This document shows, piece after piece, positions 15,914-24,065 of a DNA stretch of 64,000 bases. The stretch lies in NCBI RefSeq assembly GCF_014197245.1, contig NZ_JACIFF010000006.1, positions 186,001 through 250,000 of the forward strand, given 5' to 3'. The translations under genes were made by a program, and so were the position numbers. Positions within the stretch are counted from its first letter, which is position 1, and each line of letters begins with the position of its first letter. This DNA comes from Neolewinella aquimaris. GTDB lineage: Bacteria > Bacteroidota > Bacteroidia > Chitinophagales > Saprospiraceae. The notes beneath the pieces are model-generated. The model saw only the letters and a list, made by a program, of their open reading frames with translations, was not told the DNA's origin and made no database searches.

Positions 15914-18900
15914 ATATCTGCTTCTTTAACGACATCCACATCCTCGGCGGTGGCGAACTCTGGGTACTCAAGGCCACGCAGCGGCTGGAAAACCTGGGCC
16001 ACACCGTACACATCATGTGCCCCTGGCGCTCCGCCCTCTACGGCGAATGCTTACGCAGGCAGAAGCGGCTGTTCGGATTTTCCCGGGGGGGCATCGTCCC
16101 CTTTTACGAGCCTATTTATCACTACCTGCGGAAGAACGAGATCGACGTGCTCTGCTGTACGGTGATCGGGCAATTCAACGAAGCGGAGATCCTGGGTGCC
16201 ATGGTTGCGCGCATCAACGAGGACCGGCCGGCGAACCGGAAAATGGCCCTGATCTTAAAGACCGGTTTACCCCCCATGGGTGGGCTGACGCCGGAACACT
16301 ATGGCTTTGGGGCGGGGACGCGGGTGCAACGACTACATGTAGTGAGCGAGCGGGTGCGGCAGGACTTCCTGAGCTGGCAACCGGGGGAGGAGAACTTCAT
16401 CCAGACCGTTCGGGAGGGCGTAGACCTTGCGAAGTTCAGTACCGCCTCCATCGACCGCACGGAAGCTAAACGGCACTGGGACCTGAAACCGGACGGTCCG
16501 GTCGTGACCTGTCTGGCCCGACTTTCTCCACAGAAAGGGCAGGATAACCTGTTGCTGTCGGTATCGGAGATCGTACGCGTACATCCCGACACTACCTTCC
16601 TGATCGCCGGCACGGGGGAGGACGAACAGCGCCTGCGTACGCTGGCCCGGCAGCTCGGGGTAGGGGAGCGGGTGCGCTTTCTGGGGCACGTAGAGGATGT
16701 TCCTTTCCTGCTGGCGGCCACCGACGTCCTCTGTCATCCCTCGCTGGCGGATGGGCTGCCGAATAGTCTGGTTGAGGCGATGGCCATGGGCATTCCCGTA
16801 GTTGCTTCCCGGGTGGGGGGCATCCCCGATCTGGTGGAAGACGAACGTTCCGGCCTGATCGTGCCGCCCCACGACATTCGCGCGATCGCAACGGCGGTGA
16901 ACCGGCTGCTCGCGGAACCCGGTCTGCGGCACCAACTGGCCCGCCAGGGTAGGGAACGGGTGATCGAACGCTTCGACCTGCAAACAAACACCGATCACCT
17001 AGCCGACCTGTTCGCAGCGGAACTGGAGTACGTCCGCACCGTACCCGCGGCCCAGCAGACCGATGGGAATCGGAGGCCCCTCAACGTTCTGTTTCTCATG
17101 AACACCCTCCGCACCGGAGGGGAAGAGACGGAGGTGGCCATCCTGAGTAAGTACCTCGACCGCCGCCGCTACCGTCCAACGGTGGTGAGCCTGTTTGCGA
17201 CCGATGAGGGCTGCCCCGCCATCGGCACCATTCGGGCGGCGGGAGTTGCTATCGACGAAACCTGCCACGGGCTGGCGACCTGGAACGAGAAGGCCGGCTA
17301 CCTCGTCGGCAAGATCGAACGGGAAGACATCGCCATTGTGGTGGCCTGTCAGGACGCCCGCTTCGCCCACCAGCTGTTCGACCACCTGCCCCGGGAACGG
17401 TGTAAGCTCATCGAGCACGGTGGTATCGTCGCCGAAGCTGGCGTAACCCCCAAACACAACACCTTCCGCTACGTAGGCGTATCTCCCGCCATCCGCAATG
17501 CCGCCCGTCGGGGAATGGCAAACCCCGGCCATGCCCGCTACCTACCCAGTATGGTGGACCTGGCGGAGTACGAACTTGAGAACCGCGACGAGCTGCGTGC
17601 CGCCTACAATTTTGGCAAACAGGAAGTGATAGTAACCTTCGTGGGCCGCCTCGATCCGAAAAAACGCGTCGAACAATTGATTCGCTCCGCCGCCGAATTG
17701 CTGCCCCGGCACCCCGAACTGCGCTTCCTCGTAGTGGGAGGACACGACACTTTCCAGCCCGCCTATGCTTCCGAATTAAGGGCGTTGGCAAGCAGTACCC
17801 TACCGGAGCCAGACCGCTTCTTATTTACAGGAAATCGGGAGGACGTAGCCCGCATTCTGATCGCGTCCGACATGCTCGTACTGCCCGCAACCGGCGAGGG
17901 CATGTCGCACGTGATCAACGAAGCCGGAGCCGCCGCACTGGCCGTGATCGCCACCCGCGACGGGGCCGCCGCCGCCCAGCTCAACGGGGGGCGGGCCGGC
18001 ATGCTTTATGATGCCGACAACGACACGGCCCTGACCAGGGCTATCCGAACCCTCACCCTAGATGCAAACCTGCGACGGGATTACGGCGATCGGCTGCGCC
18101 AAAAGGCGGAAAAAGATTATGCCGCCGCAGTGGTAGTTCCCCAGTGGGAGGCGCTTTTCGATGAGGTTGCCGCCGCCCTTCCCTCCGACCACGATAGCTA
18201 CATCCAACGGTTCGACGGGCTGCCGGATTTCCCGGTGGAGATCCAGATCCAGACGAGCACCCTATGCAACGCGACCTGTGTCATGTGCCCCTACCCCGAG
18301 GTATCCAAGGAGTATCCCGTCGGTCGCATGGAGGAGAAGCTCTACCGGAAGATCATCGAGGAATGCGCCAACGAGCCCGGACTACGCCGCATCGAACCCT
18401 TCCTGATGAACGAGGCCTTCATCGACAAGCGAGTGCCGGAGTGGATCAAACTGGCCAAGGACAAGGTGCCCCACGCCGCCGTCACGGTCACGACCAACGG
18501 CACCCCGCTCGTCCCATCGGTGACGGACCGCCTCATCGCCTCGGGTATCGATGCCATTTGGTTCAGTTTTAACGGAGCGAAGCCGGAGACTTACGAAAAG
18601 ATCATGGGCATCCCCTACGAAAAGGTGATGCACAACATCGAGTACCTGCTCGCGCACAAGCCGGATCACCTGCAGGTCTACGTCAACATGATTGAAACCG
18701 AGCTGATGGCCGACGAGATCGCCGAAAACATCGAGAACTGGCGCCGACTCGGCGTGCAGGCGGGCTCCTCGCCCCTCGTCAACCGCGGCGGCAACGTGAC
18801 CAATTTCTCCGAACTCAATTACCAGGCGATCAGCGAGGTACCCGTGCGCAGCTGCGAGTTGGTCTACTACAAGATGTACATCCTCTACAACGGCGACTGC

Positions 18901-19071
18901 ATCCTCTGCTGCATGGACTGGCGCCGCAGCGTAGTGCTCGGAAACGTATACGAGCAGAGCATTCGGGAAATTTGGAACGGCCCCGCCTACCGGGAGATAC
19001 GCCGCCTCCACACCGAAGGTCGCGACGGAGAGATCCCCATTTGCGGCAATTGCTCCTATACGCTCAACTGA
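15910..19071 (+). CDS. Three-domain fusion: GT4 glycosyltransferase - GT4 glycosyltransferase - radical SAM/SPASM
   Basis: This 1053-aa protein joins three enzyme modules. Residues 1 to about 375 are a GT-B glycosyltransferase (HILGGGELWVLKATQRL at the acceptor side, LARLSPQKGQDNLL, and DGLPNSLVEAMAMGIPVV as the donor motif). Residues 388 to about 755 are a second, divergent GT4 (LRTGGEETEVAILSKYL, FVGRLDPKKRVEQLI, GEGMSHVINEAGAA). From about 765 to the end is a radical SAM domain with Cys786, Cys790 and Cys793 (CNATCVMC) for the 4Fe-4S cluster, and a C-terminal SPASM-type region (LCCMDWRRSVVLGNV, CGNCSY). The radical SAM part is a clear paralogue of the next gene. Such a fusion is unusual and implies that sugar transfer and radical chemistry act on one substrate. 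A frame error joining two genes is unlikely because the frame is continuous without any stop. Confidence 0.88.
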   Translation: MNICFFNDIHILGGGELWVLKATQRLENLGHTVHIMCPWRSALYGECLRRQKRLFGFSRGGIVPFYEPIYHYLRKNEIDVLCCTVIGQFNEAEILGAMVARINEDRPANRKMALILKTGLPPMGGLTPEHYGFGAGTRVQRLHVVSERVRQDFLSWQPGEENFIQTVREGVDLAKFSTASIDRTEAKRHWDLKPDGPVVTCLARLSPQKGQDNLLLSVSEIVRVHPDTTFLIAGTGEDEQRLRTLARQLGVGERVRFLGHVEDVPFLLAATDVLCHPSLADGLPNSLVEAMAMGIPVVASRVGGIPDLVEDERSGLIVPPHDIRAIATAVNRLLAEPGLRHQLARQGRERVIERFDLQTNTDHLADLFAAELEYVRTVPAAQQTDGNRRPLNVLFLMNTLRTGGEETEVAILSKYLDRRRYRPTVVSLFATDEGCPAIGTIRAAGVAIDETCHGLATWNEKAGYLVGKIEREDIAIVVACQDARFAHQLFDHLPRERCKLIEHGGIVAEAGVTPKHNTFRYVGVSPAIRNAARRGMANPGHARYLPSMVDLAEYELENRDELRAAYNFGKQEVIVTFVGRLDPKKRVEQLIRSAAELLPRHPELRFLVVGGHDTFQPAYASELRALASSTLPEPDRFLFTGNREDVARILIASDMLVLPATGEGMSHVINEAGAAALAVIATRDGAAAAQLNGGRAGMLYDADNDTALTRAIRTLTLDANLRRDYGDRLRQKAEKDYAAAVVVPQWEALFDEVAAALPSDHDSYIQRFDGLPDFPVEIQIQTSTLCNATCVMCPYPEVSKEYPVGRMEEKLYRKIIEECANEPGLRRIEPFLMNEAFIDKRVPEWIKLAKDKVPHAAVTVTTNGTPLVPSVTDRLIASGIDAIWFSFNGAKPETYEKIMGIPYEKVMHNIEYLLAHKPDHLQVYVNMIETELMADEIAENIENWRRLGVQAGSSPLVNRGGNVTNFSELNYQAISEVPVRSCELVYYKMYILYNGDCILCCMDWRRSVVLGNVYEQSIREIWNGPAYREIRRLHTEGRDGEIPICGNCSYTLN

Positions 19072-19089
19072 CCCTCAATCCACTAACCC

Positions 19090-20121
19090 ATGGAAGCCCT
19101 CGACTTTCCCAATAATTTCCAGATCCAGACGACCGCCTACTGCAACGCGAAGTGCAGCTTCTGCCCCTATCCGGTCACCTCGAAGGAATTGGCGATGGGC
19201 AATATGGAAGAAGCAGTATTCCGCCGCATCGTCGACGAGATCAGCCAGTATTCCGTAGCGATGGTCCAACCCTTCCTGATGGCCGATCCCCTGATGGATA
19301 AGCGGATCCTGCCCCGACTGGCCTACCTACGTCAGCGACTCCCCGGGGTGCGCCTCAACATCACTACCAACGGCTATCTCCTCACCCAAAAGATCATCGA
19401 CGGCCTCGTGTCCCTCAACCTCGAGACCATCCACATCAGCTCCAACGGCATCCACCCGGATACCTACCGCAAGACCATGGGCATCGACGGCCTTACCGTC
19501 CTCCGCAACGTCAACCAGCTCCACACCGCCCTACGCGAGGCCGGCGCGCGTACCGAAGTGATCGTCACCTCCATCCTCCTGCGCGAAACCCGGGAAGAGA
19601 TCTTTGCCGCCCGCGATTACTGGAAGAGCCGGGGCATCACCTTCTACATGAACCCCCTCAACGACCGCGCCGGCAACCTCCCCGAGACCCACTTCGAGGA
19701 CATGCTCCCCTTCGACCAGGAGTTCAACCGCAAGCAGCTCATCCAGTACGACATGAGCGGCTGCCCGGCCCTCTATTTCTACATGGGCATCCTCTTCAAC
19801 GGCGACGTAGTAACCTGCTGCCACGACTGGCGCCGCAGCCTCGTCCTCGGCAACGTCAAGGAAAAAAGCCTCCACGACATCTGGCACGACGCCCCCTACC
19901 GCCGCCTCCGCCAGCTCAGCGACGAAGGCCGCCTCTGCGAACGCGAACTCTGCGACAAGTGCGGCAACAACCGCTTCAGCATCGACCGCGGCTCCCTCCA
20001 GGACTACCTCCACCGCCACGCCAATCACCAGGAACGCACCCCCGAAGTCAATCTCGCCGAAATGTTCCACCACCTCACCCACACCGACCAGGACTCCCTA
20101 AAACTAGGCCTCATCCACTGA
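19090..20121 (+). CDS. Radical SAM/SPASM domain protein
   Basis: This 343-aa enzyme has Cys18, Cys22 and Cys25 in the CX3CX2C motif (YCNAKCSFCPYP), a TTNGYLL strand and a C-terminal SPASM-type region with cysteines in VTCCHDWRRS and CERELCDKCGNN for auxiliary iron-sulfur clusters. SPASM enzymes usually modify peptides, proteins or small precursors such as sugars. It follows the fusion protein by 18 bp and shares its distinctive sequence (PYPV-SKE, QPFLM, CC-DWRRS-VLGNV), so one arose from the other by tandem duplication. The C-terminus carries about 50 extra residues, rich in His and Glu, beyond the SPASM cysteines. It probably modifies the same substrate as the GT genes. Simple-repeat arrays begin right after its stop. 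Confidence 0.88.
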   Translation: MEALDFPNNFQIQTTAYCNAKCSFCPYPVTSKELAMGNMEEAVFRRIVDEISQYSVAMVQPFLMADPLMDKRILPRLAYLRQRLPGVRLNITTNGYLLTQKIIDGLVSLNLETIHISSNGIHPDTYRKTMGIDGLTVLRNVNQLHTALREAGARTEVIVTSILLRETREEIFAARDYWKSRGITFYMNPLNDRAGNLPETHFEDMLPFDQEFNRKQLIQYDMSGCPALYFYMGILFNGDVVTCCHDWRRSLVLGNVKEKSLHDIWHDAPYRRLRQLSDEGRLCERELCDKCGNNRFSIDRGSLQDYLHRHANHQERTPEVNLAEMFHHLTHTDQDSLKLGLIH

Positions 20122-20218
20122 GGGGTTGAAGGGTTGAGGGAATGAAGGATTGAGGGGCTGAAGGAATGAGGGATTGAAGGGGCTGAGGGAATAAAGGATT
20201 AAAGGAATGAGGGGCTAA
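20122..20218 (+). repeat. Degenerate purine-rich simple repeat (GGATTGA / GGAATGA / GGGCTGA)
   Basis: About twelve irregular 7-9-bp units (GGGTTGA, GGAATGA, GGATTGA, GGGGCTGA, later with A runs) fill the gap right after the radical SAM stop codon. The plus strand is almost free of C. No coding potential is seen. Confidence 0.75.
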
Positions 20219-20229
20219 AAAGAATACCA

Positions 20230-20317
20230 ACGTACTAACTAACTAAACTACTACCGTACTAAAAAACTACCGTACTACCGTACTAAACTACTACCGTACT
20301 AAACCCCTACCGTACTA
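20230..20317. repeat. TACCGTACTA tandem repeat array A
   Basis: Irregular copies of ACTACCGTACTA and ACTAACTAAACTA fill the rest of the convergent gap and run into the stop codon of porQ at 20307-20309. The same sequence family forms the array at 50994-51130. It may serve as a terminator or as a genome-wide extragenic repeat. Confidence 0.8.
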
Positions 20318-21356
20318 CCACCCCCACCCCCACCTGATTCACCCCACCCGCCAAATGATACGTCCCCCGTCCGTAAGCGATTCGAAAGCGCCGCGTCTGC
20401 CACTCAAAACCGAAGCTGTAGCCGGCACCCGAGCGGAAGTCCGATACCCGCAGCTCCCGCCGCAGCCCGTGATTGTAGCCCACCCGCGCCCGTAGGTTGC
20501 GATTTTTACCGATGAGCAGTTCGCCGTTGAGCACGAAGTGTCGGGCAAGGTTGTCGAAAAACACTGCTCCTGCGCCCCGCCCGCCCGTTTCTTCCTCTCC
20601 GATTAAGCGAAGCGTGAAGTTGTCCTCCGCGTTGGGGTCGTCGTAGAGCACGTTCCAGCGGTCGAGGTAGCGGTAGATGACCGAGAAGCGGAAGGGAAGG
20701 TACTTGAGCTCCCGGGTGATGCCGAGTTGTAATTCGAAGGGCATGGGTTCGCGGGTACCACCGGAATCGTAGTGGGTTAATTGACGACCGAAGTTGCGCG
20801 CCAGCAGGGATATTTGAAAGCGGCCGGTGGTATCCTGGTAGTGCACTCCGGCGTCCAGTCCGAGTCCGAAGCTGTTGTACCCGGCCAGCTGGGAGGCGAT
20901 GGCCTTTACGTTGACGCCCACGCTGAGCCGCTCCTCGATCTGCCGGGCCGCCCCCACCGTCAGGGCAAAATCGGAAGCGCCGAAGGTGCCAAGGTCCTGT
21001 CCGGTCGGGTCGCGCCGCACCAGATCGTTACCGTAGCCTACGTACTGCAGTCCGGCGTGGAAGGTGGTGCCGAGGTCATCGCGGTGGCGGGCGTAGGCCA
21101 GGTAGCTGCTGTTGATGCCGGCGGGCAGGAAGGCGTGACTGAGCACGATGCGGTCGTGCATGGCCCGGTTGAGCAGACTGGGATTGCGGGCCGCCAGGGT
21201 AAGGTCGTCGTCCATCAGTGCCATATGGTGGCCGCCCAGCGCCGATACCGTGGCCGAGTTCGGCAGGTTCAGGAACTCGTAGGCCGAAATGCCGCCGACC
21301 TGCGCCAGGGCGGGTAGGGAAAGCACCAGCAGGACCACAAACGCTACACATCGCAT
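20307..21356 (-). CDS. porQ: Type IX secretion system protein PorQ
   Basis: This 349-aa outer-membrane beta-barrel has a signal peptide (VAFVVLLVLSLPALAQ) and then VGGISAYEFLNLPNSATVSALGG, the hallmark start of PorQ. The FadL-like barrel continues to a C-terminal Val-rich strand. PorQ and PorU/PorZ form the attachment complex that anchors type IX cargo to surface lipopolysaccharide. The ATG at 21356 is preferred over an in-frame TTG at 21365. TAACTTGC at 21362-21369 looks like a -7 box just 5 bp before that ATG, implying a very short leader. The last codons (VVVR and stop) are made from the neighbouring TACCGTACTA repeat array. Confidence 0.88.
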   Translation of the reverse strand: MRCVAFVVLLVLSLPALAQVGGISAYEFLNLPNSATVSALGGHHMALMDDDLTLAARNPSLLNRAMHDRIVLSHAFLPAGINSSYLAYARHRDDLGTTFHAGLQYVGYGNDLVRRDPTGQDLGTFGASDFALTVGAARQIEERLSVGVNVKAIASQLAGYNSFGLGLDAGVHYQDTTGRFQISLLARNFGRQLTHYDSGGTREPMPFELQLGITRELKYLPFRFSVIYRYLDRWNVLYDDPNAEDNFTLRLIGEEETGGRGAGAVFFDNLARHFVLNGELLIGKNRNLRARVGYNHGLRRELRVSDFRSGAGYSFGFEWQTRRFRIAYGRGTYHLAGGVNQVGVGVVVR

Positions 21357-21392
21357 ACGCCGCAAGTTACGTAAGCCAGACGCTCCCGCGGC

Positions 21393-22049
21393 CTAGTTCG
21401 TGGCATTGACGGCCGGCGGACGTGTCATATTCGGTGCCGTGGCGGGCGGGGTGCCCCCGTCTTCCCTTCGCCACTGGGTGGAGCAGGCGCCCTGCTGGCA
21501 TTCCCGGACTGCCTCCAGGACCCCCGTGGTGTCGAAAACGAAGAGGGTACCTTCTTCCTTGCCGTTGAGGTAGGCTCCCGCGGCACTGGGATTTCCGTTC
21601 TCGTGCCACTCCCGGAAGGGGCCGTTTTCGCGGTTGTCGGCAAAGGTCACTACTTCCCGCACGCCGCCGTCGGGGTAGTAGCGGGTCCACACCTTGGCCA
21701 TGGCCCCATCAACGTAGCTGCCCCGCATGCGTAGGTTGCCCGTCGAGTCGTAGGTGACGTATTCCCCCTCGAATTGCCCCATTTTGTAGTTCTCGACGAG
21801 TTCGGGTTTGCCGTCGGGGTAGTAGGCGGTGCGGGTGCCGTCGAGCTTGCTGTCGACGTAATTTTCTTCGGCGATGAGGTTGCCGGCGGGGTCGTAGCGG
21901 CGGCCGAAGCCCTGTCTCAGTCCCGTTTCGGGGTCGACCTGGTATTCGCTGCGGAAGCCGAGGGCGTCCGTTTCTTCCTCAATTTCGTGGGCGGGTCCGC
22001 AGGTGCAGAGCGTTCCGATCAAGAGCAATGTCAGCAGGGTGCGTGCCAT
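21393..22049 (-). CDS. MORN-variant (YwqK-like) repeat lipoprotein
   Basis: This 218-aa lipoprotein has the signal LLTLLLIGTLCTC, then repeats of about 23 residues in the YwqK/MORN-variant style: GRRYDPAGNLIAEENYVDSK, TAYYPDGKPELVENYKMGQ, TRYYPDGGVREVVTFADN, FREWHENGNPSAAGAYLNGK. The repeat builds a beta-rich sheet with an unknown partner. Although databases label such proteins as antitoxin-like, no toxin gene is adjacent and the lipid anchor argues for an envelope role. The C-terminus is Thr/Pro/Asn-rich. It is upstream of porQ on the same strand, with a 36-bp gap, and may be co-transcribed. Confidence 0.82.
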   Translation of the reverse strand: MARTLLTLLLIGTLCTCGPAHEIEEETDALGFRSEYQVDPETGLRQGFGRRYDPAGNLIAEENYVDSKLDGTRTAYYPDGKPELVENYKMGQFEGEYVTYDSTGNLRMRGSYVDGAMAKVWTRYYPDGGVREVVTFADNRENGPFREWHENGNPSAAGAYLNGKEEGTLFVFDTTGVLEAVRECQQGACSTQWRREDGGTPPATAPNMTRPPAVNATN

Positions 22050-22125
22050 GACGGTGGTTGTTTGTTAACTTCGTAACCGACCTAGTACTACCGGTAGGTC
22101 AGTACCTAATTCATATTTTCCCCTC

Positions 22126-22809
22126 ATGTTCAGCCAAACGCTTGCCGGTCTTCTTATCGTGTTCCTGCCGGGCATCGCGCTGATGGCGCAGGAAACGGAG
22201 GTCGATTACCTGCACGAAAACAGCCTGGTGGTGGAATTCGGCCGCTACCGGGGAGTGCAGGGGACAGCCTACCGCTACGCCACCTTCCGCCCGGGGGTGC
22301 TCTACGATGCCGCCCTGAACGAATACCCCGTCGATTCCCTGAACTTCAATGGATTCACCAGCCGCTTCGAGTGCGTGATCGACGGGGAGTTGCGGGAACT
22401 GGCCGGGCACCATTTTCTGCGGGCACGGGTCAGGGACGACGATGGGGTAGAGCATACCTACGGCTGGGCCATCAACCCGAGTTTGCCCGATAAGTACGCC
22501 GAACTGCTCTTTCACGGGGACTTCCTCACGGCGAGTATGTTTTACGAGGTGACCAATGACTACAAGGGGGAATCGAGCATGGGCAAGCCCGGACGCCTGG
22601 CGCGTTTTGTGAGCCGATCACATTATTATGCAATGGTCGACGGTGAGCTTGTTTCCCTGAGCATGAGTCCACGCCGACTGGCCGGCGACCTGGGGTTGCG
22701 GGAAGAACTCACCGCTTACATCAAGGAGCATAAATTAAAAACCGCAAACCGGGACGACCTGCTGCGCATTCTGGCCCGGGCGGAAGCACTCCTGGCCGGT
22801 GAACGGTAA
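22126..22809 (+). CDS. Exported protein of unknown function
   Basis: I do not recognise this 227-aa protein. It has a signal peptide (LAGLLIVFLPGIALMAQ) and then a mixed alpha/beta sequence (HENSLVVEFGRYRGVQG, CVIDGELRELAGHHFLRARV, SRSHYYAMVDGELVSLSMSP) that ends in a charged helix (LLRILARAEALL). The alternation of short strands and the lack of Cys suggest a periplasmic domain. The FKBP lipoprotein gene starts 21 bp downstream on the same strand, so it may work in the same envelope-folding context. Confidence 0.7.
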   Translation: MFSQTLAGLLIVFLPGIALMAQETEVDYLHENSLVVEFGRYRGVQGTAYRYATFRPGVLYDAALNEYPVDSLNFNGFTSRFECVIDGELRELAGHHFLRARVRDDDGVEHTYGWAINPSLPDKYAELLFHGDFLTASMFYEVTNDYKGESSMGKPGRLARFVSRSHYYAMVDGELVSLSMSPRRLAGDLGLREELTAYIKEHKLKTANRDDLLRILARAEALLAGER

Positions 22810-22830
22810 CTAAAGAAACCATTCGGCCTA

Positions 22831-23388
22831 ATGATCAAAACCATCTTCCACTGCTGCTTGCTCCTTTTCCTTTGCTCCTGCGGGCCCGCCCAGGAAAGCA
22901 CCGAAACCGAACGCGACGCGAGCCAGCGCAGCGCCATCGAGGAACGACTAATCGCTGAATTGAGTCCCTCCGACGACATGGCCGGACGCCAGCGAAATGC
23001 GATCATCAACCGGGCCATCGACCGCAACTACGACGTGTACGCGGCGCCGGAAGGGTACTTCTACGAGATACTGGATACGGGGGAATACAACCGGCTCATG
23101 GAGGGCGATATCGTGAGCGTGCACTATGTGGGCACCTTTCTCGACGGCCAGGAATTTGACAACAGCAAGCGGCGGGGGGATAAGCTAAGGTTCCGGATCG
23201 GCGATCTGATCCCCGCCTGGAACATTGCCCTACAGCGGGTGAGGCCGGGGGCGCGGCTACGGATTCTTACGCCGAGCGAGCTGGCCTACGGAACGGAAGG
23301 ACTGGTCGCCCCGAACGGAGATACCCTGGTACCGGCTGACGCGCCGCTGGAATTTTTAATCGAGGAGATTACGATTCTGGAGGAATAG
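22831..23388 (+). CDS. FKBP-type peptidyl-prolyl isomerase lipoprotein (GldI-like)
   Basis: This 185-aa lipoprotein has the lipobox in LLLFLCSC and a C-terminal FKBP domain: GDIVSVHYVGTFLDGQEFDNS, PAWNIALQRVRPGARLRILTPSELAYG, then DAPLEFLIEEITIL. These are the conserved rotamase segments, although the usual VIPGW is replaced by LIPAW. It should catalyse proline isomerisation in periplasmic or outer-membrane proteins. Lipoprotein FKBPs are linked to gliding (GldI) in Bacteroidota, but that role is not shown here. It is convergent with the DUF4294 gene, 19 bp apart. Confidence 0.88.
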   Translation: MIKTIFHCCLLLFLCSCGPAQESTETERDASQRSAIEERLIAELSPSDDMAGRQRNAIINRAIDRNYDVYAAPEGYFYEILDTGEYNRLMEGDIVSVHYVGTFLDGQEFDNSKRRGDKLRFRIGDLIPAWNIALQRVRPGARLRILTPSELAYGTEGLVAPNGDTLVPADAPLEFLIEEITILEE

Positions 23389-23407
23389 GGCAAATGCCGG
23401 ATGGGCG

Positions 23408-24022
23408 TTACTGGTTGACCGTAGTTTCCGGTAGCTCGTAGCTGACGTCGAAATCGTCGAGCACGGCATCCAGGATGTGGTCTTCGCCGATCTCGTACTT
23501 ATCCTTCAGCTTGTGGCCGTAGAATCCGGCGAGGGTAGCCCAGTAGCGGGCGGTGAGGCCGCCGCGCAGGTCCTTGATGAGGTCGTAGATGGGCTCGCCC
23601 GTCTCCCGCTCGATCATGGCGATGAGCACCTTGCCCTGGGTTTTGGACATTTTCTTCAGGGGCTCCTCGAATTTTTCCTCGAGTTCGTTCTGCAACCGCT
23701 TGATGTACTTGCGGCGGTCGCGCTTGCTCATGTTCTGGGTCATGTACTCCGTTTCCCGGAAAATGCGGATGGCGTCGACCGCGTAGGGGTATGCGCGTTG
23801 GGCGTAAATGCGGTAGCGGCGGTACAGCTTGTACTCCTCCTCGCTGTTGAATACTTCCGGGGAGCTGACGGAAACGTCGCTGAGCTGAGCGATGATGAGG
23901 GTATCGCCGCAGTCGTCGAGGGCGTAGGGGTAGTACTTGCCGTCGACCTTGGTGTAGCCGGTCTGGCCCGCGGCGGAGAGGCCGAGCAGAAGGAAGAGCG
24001 AACCGAGCAAGAGACTACGCAT
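23408..24022 (-). CDS. DUF4294 family exported protein
   Basis: This 204-aa protein has a signal peptide (LLLGSLFLLLGLSAAGQ) and the DUF4294 features: a short N-terminal strand region, then YRRYRIYAQRAYPYAVDAIRIF and SKRDRRKYIKRLQNELEEKFEEPLKKMSKTQGKVLIAMIERETG, a long charged helix. The function of the family is not known; it is restricted to Bacteroidota. The frame is open upstream to 24163, but the ATG at 24022 starts the signal peptide. The HMG-CoA lyase gene ends 43 bp upstream on the same strand, so both may be on one transcript. Confidence 0.82.
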   Translation of the reverse strand: MRSLLLGSLFLLLGLSAAGQTGYTKVDGKYYPYALDDCGDTLIIAQLSDVSVSSPEVFNSEEEYKLYRRYRIYAQRAYPYAVDAIRIFRETEYMTQNMSKRDRRKYIKRLQNELEEKFEEPLKKMSKTQGKVLIAMIERETGEPIYDLIKDLRGGLTARYWATLAGFYGHKLKDKYEIGEDHILDAVLDDFDVSYELPETTVNQ

Positions 24023-24065
24023 AGTGCGATGAGTGTTCCGTAATGTAATTAATTTCGTGCGCGAA

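Noticed and set aside
20122..20317. Possible CRISPR array
   Set aside because: Units are 7-12 bp and directly adjacent, without unique spacers; no cas gene is nearby.
21393..22049. Antitoxin of a toxin-antitoxin system (YwqK label)
   Set aside because: It has a lipoprotein signal and no adjacent toxin gene.
22082..22108. Single TAGTACTACCGGTAGGTCAGTACC-like site as another repeat array
   Set aside because: Only one short imperfect palindrome is present and it does not share the tandem layout of arrays A and B.
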